From Bacteroidaceae bacterium (GTDB lineage Bacteria > Bacteroidota > Bacteroidia > Bacteroidales > Bacteroidaceae): a stretch of DNA of 64,000 nt. The stretch's first letter is position 1, and every line of letters begins with the position of its first letter. A program made the position numbers and the translations under genes. Below, one piece after another: positions 57,326 through 64,000 of the stretch. The notes beneath the pieces are model-generated. The model was not told the origin of the DNA. It did not search any database and saw only the letters and a program-made list of their open reading frames with translations. The DNA lies in contig JAKSLR010000008.1 of the NCBI GenBank assembly GCA_024401095.1, positions 19,349 to 83,348 on the forward strand, in the 5' to 3' direction.

Positions 57326-59863
57326 ATGAACAAACATAATTTTATATTACTTGTAATTCTGCTTTTCTGTACTTGCCAAGCTTTTGCCCAACAGAAAGAT
57401 ACCATACATCTGGACATACAGATTGAAAACTTCACAGATTCTGTAGTTGTCATGCTAGGTGAAAAAATTAGTGGCAGTGCGTGGCATACTCGTGGAATTG
57501 GCGAGATAAATCCTGACGGACATTTTTCCAGAGATATAATTGTAAATCGTATTTCCGATGAAAATCATCTGGCATTATCCCTTAATCTCTATGGACCAGG
57601 ATGGGACAATAAACTGCACAAATTTTATGCTGAACCAGGTGGCAAAGTCTTTGTTTCAATTAAGGATAAACATCCTGAAACTATTCGGATTGAAGCGGAA
57701 TCAGAGCTTAATGATACATACAATCAGTTCAATAAACTCACAGCCAAGAGTACTGCATTCTATGATGAGTGTAAATTTAAGATAGACTCACTGGTAAATA
57801 TCCGTGTAGAAACTGATGAGGAATATATTCCGATAGAAAAAGCACTGAAAGAGTGGAGAAAAAAAGAGAAACTAGCTGAAAACGAGCGAATGAAAGAACA
57901 GCTGATGGCGCTTCAGAAACTGCCGTTTAATGCCGTGTGGAAAGAACTGCTTTCAGATGTAACCGTTTATTTCTCTCATGGAAATTATGAGGAATTTTAT
58001 CCTCTGGTTGAAGCTGCTTTAAAAGCCCTTCCGTTTGAAGAAAAATCAACTCCTTGGTACATTGATCAGCTCAGTCTTATTCATCCTGGCAGTATATATG
58101 CCATGAACGATGTGATAGATACTGAATTGGAGGACTTGGATGGGAATTCCTATACATTGAGTCAGTTCCGAGGTAAATATGTCCTGCTGGATTTCTGGGG
58201 CGAAGGATGCATGCCTTGCCAAGCATCGATGCCTGAACTCTCTGCGCTTTCCAAAAAATTGAAAGATAAGATTGTATTCATTTCTATTACGCAGGATTAT
58301 AACAATAAAGACTGGCGTACTGCTACCAACCGTCATAGTAAGGAAGATTTCTGCTGGTATAATTTACGCGACAAACAAGGTAAAGGTGGTCTTTGGAACA
58401 GAAATGCCGTAAATTCCATGCCGACTTTTATTTTACTTTCTCCTGAAGGGAAGAAGATAGACCAGATGGCAGGCTATGCTGACGGATGCATCTTTGATTT
58501 CCTGAAATCACATCTGAACCTGAAAAGTGAGGCTACTGTAACCATTCTGAACAAGAGTGATAATCCTGTACTGAAGCTTTTGGACATGACTGAACAAAAT
58601 GGTTTTTATCAAGTAGTGAAGAAAGATACGGTCATTGTGAATGAACAGATGGAGATAAAGGTACCAGTCAATAGCATAAGCCTGTTTAAATTGGTGAACC
58701 CTGGATTGGGAATGATAGAGTTCCCTATAGAGCGTGACCAGCATTATTCTTTGTCGTTCAATGGTAAGGTATTCCAGCTGGAAGGGGATGAACACTCTGC
58801 CCAGAAACTATATACGGAATTATATTCGTATGATTCTGCTAATGAATATGCTTATGCTTTCAGCAAATACAGGACTGCCGATTCACTATTATTAGCTATA
58901 GATGAGGTAAGACAACCGATGTTGGATAAAGTTCTGCAAGCACATAAGACAGGAAAGTTAAATACAGACATGTATACTTTCATTCAACATGACATTGACT
59001 GTTATTGGAGAACCGTCATGGGCATCAACAGTAACAGACAGTTGGATCGTGACAATGACGAGGAAGCAAATAAGATGTGGAAAATGGCAACAGAAGGAAT
59101 CAGTTCCGATGCCAAAATCTTTAGTCACTCTCATTCCTTGTATGATTTCCTGCAAATGAAAGCGTATCGTCTGTTGTACGAAGATATGGAAAGTACCATA
59201 AAACTATTCGGTCAAAACCTCCGTACTACAGCTTTTGTGAACATGTACAAGAAATTCTTGAAAGATGTGCGTCTGGAAAACCAGTATGCACACTGTCTCT
59301 ATGACGCTATGATTCAAGAAAAATATGAAGCAGAACTGTTGACATTATTTGAAGATTTCAAGCAGATGTTCCCAAACAGTATTTATCTTCCTATATTGGA
59401 GTCTTTTATCCCTGACATTCGGAAATTTAATAATCCGCAGGAATACGGTGAAGCAATCTTTGTAGAGAACAAGGATGGAATACATACACTGAACGATTTA
59501 CTATCTTGTTTCAAAGGTCAGAAACTGTATGTGGATATCTGGGCAACTTGGTGTGGTCCATGCAAGGCAGAATTCAAACATGTGAATGAGTTGAACAAAC
59601 TTCTGAAAGAAAAAGGATACACAGCTCTGTACATTTCTTTGGATCAGGAGGAAAATCGTGAGAATTGGATGAATATGGTTAACTATTACAAACTTAAAGG
59701 GTATCATTTCATGTTCCCAAGAGTGCCTCAAGACATCATGGATATATTCGATTCTGGAATTATGATTCCAAGAGAAATAATTGTCTCAAAAAATGGAGAA
59801 ATTATCAATGACGATGCTGCCCGTCCTTCAAATCTCGAAGAGCTAGCAAGACAACTGAAGTAA
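57326..59863 (+). CDS. Secreted protein with two thioredoxin-like domains (TlpA/ResA type)
   Basis: An 845-residue protein from ATG 57326, opening a signal peptide (cut near CQAFAQQ). A DUF4369-like N-terminal beta domain (about residues 25-115) is followed by a helical region (to about 245). The first TlpA-like domain has LLDFWGEGCMPCQASMPE (CMPC at residues 295-298). A second beta/helical module (about 400-700) precedes a second thioredoxin domain with YVDIWATWCGPCKAEF (CGPC at 743-746). Likely a periplasmic disulfide reductase or cytochrome-c maturation-type helper. Two redox sites in one chain are unusual; an internal duplication of the DUF4369-TlpA unit is a plausible origin. Confidence 0.85.
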   Translation: MNKHNFILLVILLFCTCQAFAQQKDTIHLDIQIENFTDSVVVMLGEKISGSAWHTRGIGEINPDGHFSRDIIVNRISDENHLALSLNLYGPGWDNKLHKFYAEPGGKVFVSIKDKHPETIRIEAESELNDTYNQFNKLTAKSTAFYDECKFKIDSLVNIRVETDEEYIPIEKALKEWRKKEKLAENERMKEQLMALQKLPFNAVWKELLSDVTVYFSHGNYEEFYPLVEAALKALPFEEKSTPWYIDQLSLIHPGSIYAMNDVIDTELEDLDGNSYTLSQFRGKYVLLDFWGEGCMPCQASMPELSALSKKLKDKIVFISITQDYNNKDWRTATNRHSKEDFCWYNLRDKQGKGGLWNRNAVNSMPTFILLSPEGKKIDQMAGYADGCIFDFLKSHLNLKSEATVTILNKSDNPVLKLLDMTEQNGFYQVVKKDTVIVNEQMEIKVPVNSISLFKLVNPGLGMIEFPIERDQHYSLSFNGKVFQLEGDEHSAQKLYTELYSYDSANEYAYAFSKYRTADSLLLAIDEVRQPMLDKVLQAHKTGKLNTDMYTFIQHDIDCYWRTVMGINSNRQLDRDNDEEANKMWKMATEGISSDAKIFSHSHSLYDFLQMKAYRLLYEDMESTIKLFGQNLRTTAFVNMYKKFLKDVRLENQYAHCLYDAMIQEKYEAELLTLFEDFKQMFPNSIYLPILESFIPDIRKFNNPQEYGEAIFVENKDGIHTLNDLLSCFKGQKLYVDIWATWCGPCKAEFKHVNELNKLLKEKGYTALYISLDQEENRENWMNMVNYYKLKGYHFMFPRVPQDIMDIFDSGIMIPREIIVSKNGEIINDDAARPSNLEELARQLK

Positions 59864-59897
59864 AATGGTGATTAGCAAATAACTGTACTGAGGTATA

Positions 59898-60266
59898 TTA
59901 TTCCAGTCCTAGCTTTGCTATGGCATCCTTGGCTTTCTGTTCTATTTCTGGAGTAATAGCGTCTGAAATGGTATTGATTACCCAAATTAGTGCAGCCATA
60001 TCATCGGTGTAGCCAAATCCGGCAGCAAAGTCGGGTATAAGGTCGGTTGGAACAATGAAATATCCTAATACACCGTAGATTTTCAACTTAGTCTTGAGTG
60101 GAAGATTCTTGTCTTGCAACAAGTAGTAAAGGACTAAGACATGGTAGACTACCTTGCTTCCAGCAGCCTTTGCGAATTTTGCAATCTTGTCTTTAAGCCC
60201 TTCTTCTGAATAATACTTTTCAAATTTTGTAATTTCAAAAGTCTTCTCATTATCAATTTCTTCCAT
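59898..60266 (-). CDS. DUF1232 (YkvA-like) protein
   Basis: A 122-residue protein from the ATG complementary to 60264-60266 (a longer frame would run through the -7 box). The DUF1232 core is unmistakable: DKNLPLKTKLKIYGVLGYFI, then VPTDLIPDFAAGFGYTDDMA and ALIWVINTI. The domain has two amphipathic helices and a membrane-associated look. The function of the family is not established; some members relate to membrane stress or chaperoning. Single gene with its own promoter, convergent with the preceding gene. Confidence 0.9.
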   Translation of the reverse strand: MEEIDNEKTFEITKFEKYYSEEGLKDKIAKFAKAAGSKVVYHVLVLYYLLQDKNLPLKTKLKIYGVLGYFIVPTDLIPDFAAGFGYTDDMAALIWVINTISDAITPEIEQKAKDAIAKLGLE

Positions 60267-60290
60267 AGTCGTACTCAAGAATGTTTGCTG

Positions 60291-60298
60291 CAAATATA
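60291..60298 (-). promoter_or_regulatory. -7 box (TATATTTG) of the DUF1232 gene
   Basis: The minus strand reads TATATTTGC, 24 nt before the ATG. The +-strand box at 60341 makes this a divergent region. Confidence 0.6.
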
Positions 60299-60340
60299 AG
60301 AATTTTTTAGTGTTATATAAGGCATAACCCATTTTTTTCT

Positions 60341-60348
60341 TATTTTTG
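60341..60348 (+). promoter_or_regulatory. -7 box (TATTTTTG) of the secreted CPWC thioredoxin-fold gene
   Basis: TATTTTTGC, 25 nt before the ATG at 60374. Confidence 0.6.
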
Positions 60349-60373
60349 CAAAAACTAATTTATTAGAAAAAGA

Positions 60374-60853
60374 ATGAAAAAGTTATTAGCTACACTGCTG
60401 TTTATTATTGCAGCTGTTCCTGTATTGGCACAGGAGGTAAAAGAAAAACCTTACAACGAAGAGATTAATGCCATGACTCAGATTGACGAAGCTGTGGCAA
60501 AAGCAAAACAAGAAGGTAAGTTTGTAATTTGTCAGGTTGGTGGCAACTGGTGTCCTTGGTGCCTGCGTTTTAATGAGTTTATCCATGCAGATGAAGAAAT
60601 CAAGACTCTGATTGACCAGAACTTTGTGTATATTCATGTAAACTATTCTCCAAAGAATAAGAATGAAGAAGCTATGAAGCGTCTGGGCAACTGTACCCGA
60701 TTTGGTTTCCCTGTGATGGTAGTCCTGTGTATGGAAGGAAATGTAAAGCACATTCAGGATAGTGGTTATCTGGAAGAGGGCAAGGGATATAGTAAGGAAA
60801 AGGTGTTGAAGTTCTTCAAGAACTGGACTCCTTCAGCTGTTCATGGAAAATAA
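60374..60853 (+). CDS. Secreted thioredoxin-fold protein with CPWC site
   Basis: A 159-residue protein with a signal peptide (ends VPVLAQ) and a single thioredoxin-like domain. The redox motif is in GGNWCPWCLRFNEFI, where CPWC resembles DsbD-gamma/thioredoxin_7 proteins. The cis-Pro follows in RFGFPVMVVL. The domain starts with MTQIDEAVAKAKQEGKFVI. It likely acts as a periplasmic thiol oxidoreductase. It has its own promoter and is closed by a strong terminator, so it is a single-gene unit. It is one of three CxxC thioredoxin-fold proteins in the window. Confidence 0.85.
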   Translation: MKKLLATLLFIIAAVPVLAQEVKEKPYNEEINAMTQIDEAVAKAKQEGKFVICQVGGNWCPWCLRFNEFIHADEEIKTLIDQNFVYIHVNYSPKNKNEEAMKRLGNCTRFGFPVMVVLCMEGNVKHIQDSGYLEEGKGYSKEKVLKFFKNWTPSAVHGK

Positions 60854-60871
60854 CAGTAAGAGATAAAAAAG

Positions 60872-60904
60872 AAAAGCGTGAGAAAAACTCTCACGCTTTT
60901 TTTA
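60872..60904. terminator. Terminator between the CPWC gene and the RecQ-C-like gene
   Basis: AAAAGCGTGAG / CTCACGCTTTT stem with loop AAAAACT, then TTT. The last bases include the stop codon of the converging minus-strand gene. Confidence 0.75.
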
Positions 60905-61624
60905 TTTCTTTAAAGTCAGATACTTGATTCGGAGTAACCTGAGCTCTTCATTGCTGTAAGCATCTTCAAATTCTCGAATTGCCTTGTCCAGGCTTCCCTT
61001 GTTTTCCTTGTAGAAATCTACAAGTTCTTCGATATTGTCATCAGTAAAGAGTTCTTCTAAGAAATAATCTATATCGATGTGCATGCCACTCTGTACAATA
61101 GATTCCAGTTCGTCAAGTATAACATCGAAATCTTGTCCTTGTGACTCTGCAAAATCGTCAAGTGCCTTTTTATGGTCAATGGCATGAATAAGCTGAATCT
61201 TCATGGAAGACTTTTTAGTCATTCCACTTGAAGATTTCTTAGATACGTCAGCATCAATCTCCTGCATCAGCTCCTTGATATCGTCCATGTTAGCATCTTC
61301 TTCCTCTTCATCGTCATCGTAGGTAACGATGAATGATTTAGGCTTCTTCATGAACTTCTTGCCAGCTGGTGTGAAAGTATAGGTGTGATTGTCTGAATCG
61401 TAGATGATCAGATCCTTCTTGACAGCTTCTTTAATAATGGTAATAAGAAGAGCGTCGTCTTCTCCTTGCAAGATTCCGAAACATTCCAGATCAGTCTGGC
61501 CCTTTTCGTCAATCTCTTCGTTATCCTTTCCGCACACAAAGTCAATAAGATAGTTCTTCTGAACAGGAACTTCCAATTCAACGAGTGCCTCTATAATCTT
61601 ACTTAATGAATCTTTTGCTTCCAA
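60902..61624 (-). CDS. Stand-alone protein resembling the C-terminal RQC/HTH region of Bacteroides RecQ
   Basis: This 240-residue protein starts at a TTG (complementary to 61622-61624): an in-frame stop lies just upstream and no ATG is available nearby. The N-terminal third looks like an RQC winged helix (LSKIIEALVELEVPVQKNYL, IDFVCGK). An acidic linker (YDDDEEEEDANMDD) follows. The C-terminal part has a helical repeat (FDVILDELESIVQSGMHIDI) and ends EELRLLRIKYL, as in the C-terminal end of Bacteroides RecQ helicases. No helicase core is present. It may bind DNA or RecQ partners. Family placement is from memory of RecQ tails and is only moderately sure. Confidence 0.6.
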   Translation of the reverse strand: MEAKDSLSKIIEALVELEVPVQKNYLIDFVCGKDNEEIDEKGQTDLECFGILQGEDDALLITIIKEAVKKDLIIYDSDNHTYTFTPAGKKFMKKPKSFIVTYDDDEEEEDANMDDIKELMQEIDADVSKKSSSGMTKKSSMKIQLIHAIDHKKALDDFAESQGQDFDVILDELESIVQSGMHIDIDYFLEELFTDDNIEELVDFYKENKGSLDKAIREFEDAYSNEELRLLRIKYLTLKK

Positions 61625-61656
61625 AATATTTCTTTTTTAGGTAATTATTCGGGGCG

Positions 61657-61664
61657 CAAAGTTA
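61657..61664 (-). promoter_or_regulatory. -7 box (TAACTTTG) of the RecQ-C-like gene
   Basis: The minus strand reads TAACTTTGC, 32 nt before the TTG start. Confidence 0.55.
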
Positions 61665-61881
61665 GAAACTATATTGGAAAAACCATACAAACTCTAAGTT
61701 TTTTTTCAAATAAAGTTTATAAAATATCATGACTGCATTATTTTCATCTTTTTACCATATATTTTAATTATTACTCCTTGTACTTAAGTCCAATATATCT
61801 TTACAAAACCAGTCAATACGACTTATTATAACTTTTCTTCATTTTTTTCGGGAAAAAATTGGTTTTCTAAGAAACATAACC

Positions 61882-61889
61882 TATCTTTG
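61882..61889 (+). promoter_or_regulatory. Orphan -7 box (TATCTTTG) with -33 TTGG
   Basis: TATCTTTGC with TTGG about 20 bp upstream (61859-61862). No frame begins within the next 90 nt; the unit is closed by a perfect terminator. Confidence 0.6.
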
Positions 61890-61893
61890 CACT

Positions 61894-61975
61894 TGAAAGT
61901 AGTGTAAAATTAAACAAAAGGGGACCTGAGCGCAGGTTTTTAATTAAAAGGAGAATCGTGAGATTCTCCTTTTTT
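61894..61975 (+). ncRNA. Candidate small RNA (about 82 nt)
   Basis: Downstream of the -7 box at 61882 the sequence holds no ATG, a 5-bp hairpin ACCTG-AGCG-CAGGT (61924-61937), and a perfect terminator, AAGGAGAATC-GTGA-GATTCTCCTT plus T4 (61948-61975). Start is estimated as 5 nt after the box. The hairpin-linker-terminator layout is typical of bacterial sRNAs. I do not match it to a known Rfam family from sequence alone. Confidence 0.5.
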
Positions 61976-62112
61976 CATATTACATTACAGTTACATTTTT
62001 ATTTCCATATTCTATTTCTAATCCAATGAGTTATTCATGTAACATATTATTTCTCCATGTTTACTTCGCAAATATACTAAAGCATTGACCTGCCATATAT
62101 GGCGGATGGTAG
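61976..62112. other. AT-rich intergenic segment, nothing recognised
   Basis: Between the small RNA terminator and the decayed frame I see only AT-rich sequence and a palindromic CCATATATGG at about 62093-62102. No promoter box of good quality. Confidence 0.5.
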
Positions 62113-62482
62113 CCTTTTCATTCTGCTCCAATCCTAAGGATTTCTCTATCAGATGATCGCCTTCAACAAGTCAGTTATACTCTGGTAAAGGATTTATTGA
62201 ACGAGCTTTTGCCTGGAGATATTAATCTGATGCGTCGTACTGTGATTGGTTCCGTGGCTCTAGAAGGTGATATTCACAAATACTCAGCAAACGCCATAGA
62301 AAGGGTGAAGATAAGCTCCGGTGAAGAACTTCCTTTAAAAATTGAGATAGAAATGAAATCAGAAGTTGGTTTTTTCCAAGTGGAAGAAGTTCTTCTGCTC
62401 AAGATTCAATCTAGTCCCTCCAAAGAACCTCATTGAACTGTATGCAAGTGTAGAGGGTGAAGAAGTAAAAAGATATTTATAA
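62113..62482 (+). pseudogene. Decayed coding remnant with a probable frameshift
   Basis: An open frame without a good start runs from after the TAG at 62110 to TGA at 62436 (…DRLQQVSYTLVKDLLNELLP, then GDINLMRRTVIGSVALEGDI, ELPLKIEIEMK). At about 62400 coding character moves to another frame, which reads FNLVPPKNLIELYASVEGEE and stops at 62482. Both parts have protein-like composition, and no promoter precedes them. I read it as a 5'-truncated, frameshifted remnant. The parent family is not recognised. Confidence 0.45.
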
Positions 62483-62491
62483 GTTTTTAAT

Positions 62492-63613
62492 TTAATACCA
62501 TCCCATTAGTTTACGGAGATATGGGGTCAGTTCACCCGCCATCTGCTCATGCTGCCAGTAGCTTGGATGCCAGTCTGCACCATAACCTAAATCTCCATTC
62601 TGTGGCTGAAAATCGAAACGATATACCTGTTCATCACCGTTCTTGTTGGCTTCCTGAACCACTTCATTGAGCGTTTTCTTTACCAAAGTCAGGGAATCTC
62701 CGCTCATCATAGGACCGCAAAGGAAGACAATCTTAGCATTAGCATTGGCTTTACGTACTTGACTCAACAAGTCTACATAGCCTTTTTTCAAAAGTTTCGG
62801 ATCTGCTCCCTTGGTACTGGTATCGTTTGTTCCTAGATTAATGCAAACCACCTGTGGCTGGTATCTGGAGAAATCCCACTGTTCGCTGTCATCATAGAGT
62901 AAAGTATGTGTGTATTCGGTATTCATATTTATTTTGTCTCCACTTCGAGGACCATCGTAATTTCGGTAAACGCCTATACCACTCCTGCAAACAGAAATTT
63001 CTTCAGCATCTAGGTTACGAGCAGTTTGTACTGCATAGCTCAAATAATGATTGCAGGTTTCATCCATAAAATGCGAATCGCATTGAACACTCTCTACACC
63101 ATAACCACAGGTTATGGAATTACCGATGAATTCTATGCGACGATCTGAGAGTTCTGGTGGAGGTAGCAGCTGATGTCCCTTATCCAGCAGAAAACCATGG
63201 AATTCAGCTCTACGTTCATAACCTTCTGTTACATACATAAGTTTTACCTGATGATTGCCTTCTGGTAATGCAGTTGCTAATGTAACAATAGAATCACGCT
63301 CACTATTGAAAGCCACTTTAAAAGCTTCACTTTTATCTATCTGAGCCATGAAATAACCACTTTTAGGCTTTGCTATCATACGGAGACTAGTACCAGTGAA
63401 GTTGGCACGTATCTGAACGCTTGGGAAAGTAAATACAGGAGCCTCCGGATTCTTGAAGGATACTCGACCTAAATATTGTATCTGATTGTCGGATGCAGGA
63501 ATACGTGTTCCAGAAGGTTCCAACCTGCCACTAGGTGTAGAAGGAGTCATATTCTGTGCGACGGATGACATAGTGACTAATAGCAGCACAGCAGTAACAA
63601 GGTATTTTTTCAT
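62492..63613 (-). CDS. CE2-type secreted GDSL/SGNH acetyl esterase
   Basis: A 373-residue protein with a signal peptide (ends MSSVAQN). The N-terminal jelly-roll domain (residues ~45-145: FPSVQIRANFTGTSLRMIAK) is characteristic of CE2. The C-terminal SGNH hydrolase domain has block I FIGNSITCGYGVE (nucleophile Ser), block III CINLGTNDTS and block V DWHPSYWQHEQMA (His). CE2 enzymes remove acetyl groups from xylan, glucomannan or pectic polymers, sometimes also binding the glycan. It fits the pectin-related content of the region but has no operon partner. Convergent with the decayed remnant. Confidence 0.85.
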   Translation of the reverse strand: MKKYLVTAVLLLVTMSSVAQNMTPSTPSGRLEPSGTRIPASDNQIQYLGRVSFKNPEAPVFTFPSVQIRANFTGTSLRMIAKPKSGYFMAQIDKSEAFKVAFNSERDSIVTLATALPEGNHQVKLMYVTEGYERRAEFHGFLLDKGHQLLPPPELSDRRIEFIGNSITCGYGVESVQCDSHFMDETCNHYLSYAVQTARNLDAEEISVCRSGIGVYRNYDGPRSGDKINMNTEYTHTLLYDDSEQWDFSRYQPQVVCINLGTNDTSTKGADPKLLKKGYVDLLSQVRKANANAKIVFLCGPMMSGDSLTLVKKTLNEVVQEANKNGDEQVYRFDFQPQNGDLGYGADWHPSYWQHEQMAGELTPYLRKLMGWY

Positions 63614-64000
63614 ATTTATTATATAATGTTTAATTCATGGAAGTGGTTAAAATACTAAGTAACAGAGTAAATAATAATAAAATATATTTTTTCATTATAA
63701 AATGTAGTTTTTCCAGATTTGAGATGTCTTATCTATACAAAAGAAATTTTTTCTTTGGAAACTACAAAATAATAAATCCAAGTATATCATGAAATGATAA
63801 AGAATAGCTAAAATAAGAATAATTTAGATGATTTAAAAGGAAGAATATATCAGTAATTGATTCTATAATTGTTTCTGCAATAATAAGGTGATAAATGGGA
63901 TTTAAATAGCCTAAAAGAGATATTTTATTGCATAAATGATCAACCCTATTAAATTTATTCTATCTTTGCAATACATTAAAAGACAAACCTATAAAATTTA
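63614..64000. other. AT-rich intergenic region with a -7 box near the window end
   Basis: No gene was found. The stretch is very AT-rich, with an imperfect inverted repeat TGTAGTTTTTCC / GGAAACTACA (about 63703-63767). A TATCTTTG box at 63961-63968 likely drives a gene beginning beyond position 64000. Confidence 0.5.

Noticed and set aside
62197..62436. Intact 79-codon gene
   Set aside because: No ATG or promoter at the start, an open frame that extends upstream, and protein-like sequence that continues in another frame after the stop.
63703..63767. Inverted repeat as an IS terminus
   Set aside because: Arms are short and imperfect in very AT-rich DNA, with no transposase fragment or target duplication.

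Overview
The window comes from a gut-type Bacteroidales genome (Bacteroides/Phocaeicola/Prevotella group; I cannot name a species). The support is direct. Most genes sit behind a Bacteroidetes sigma-factor -7 box, TAnnTTTG, with few Shine-Dalgarno sites. FeoA and FeoB are fused. Secreted glycoside hydrolases and lipoproteins are abundant, and many families are typical of plant-glycan users. No rRNA, tRNA, CRISPR array or intact insertion sequence was seen.

Layout. 1-2.5 kb: a 3'-truncated secreted S15/CocE hydrolase divergent from a HAD phosphatase, then a 39-codon gene with its own promoter and terminator. 2.6-6.9 kb: a tightly coupled operon nfeD-SPFH-ravA-viaA. 6.9-11.8 kb: a secreted carbohydrate operon (GH2-GH43 fusion, aldose 1-epimerase, GH16). 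11.8-16.4 kb (minus): a MacAB-TolC type efflux operon. 16.5-19.7 kb: an acyltransferase and a LytS/LytTR two-component pair. 20-22.9 kb: a DASS/SLC13 carboxylate transporter divergent from a LysR regulator, followed by an unusual 11-bp periodic array. 23.2-38 kb: an L-rhamnose region with GH106 rhamnosidase, GH3, an ABC exporter, RhaR-like AraC regulator and rhaB-rhaA-rhaT-rhaD. 38-42 kb: a GH43-like lipoprotein, a small lipoprotein and a thioredoxin-domain protein. 42.1-47.6 kb: a TolC-HlyD-ABC2-ABC2 export operon. 47.6-51.9 kb: a Y-family polymerase with a YolD-like partner, then FeoAB with a Cys-rich small protein. 52-57 kb: a second GH106 and a GH53-CE4 fusion. 57-64 kb: dual-thioredoxin protein, DUF1232, a CxxC protein, a stand-alone RecQ-C-terminus-like protein, a candidate small RNA, a decayed gene and a CE2-type esterase.

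How they work together. GH106, GH53, GH2-GH43, GH43, CE2 and the rha operon together suggest use of pectic side chains such as rhamnogalacturonan-I and galactan, although no SusC/SusD pair is present. The rha operon and the 26.5 kb GH106 gene share a 20-bp operator at exactly the same distance from the -7 box, so they are probably one RhaR regulon.

The most interesting reading is regulatory. Paired or triple TTTGTCGA-type repeats, spaced 20-21 bp, lie 30-31 bp upstream of three -7 boxes. One box serves the efflux operon, one precedes lytS, and one fires towards the 3' end of the LytTR gene and meets a terminator after about 80 nt. This looks like a LytTR regulon with a small RNA. Also notable are three GATA-N5-TATC operators between the DASS transporter and lysR, two intergenic arrays with 11-bp and 10-bp periods, and a second orphan promoter-terminator pair near 61.9 kb.
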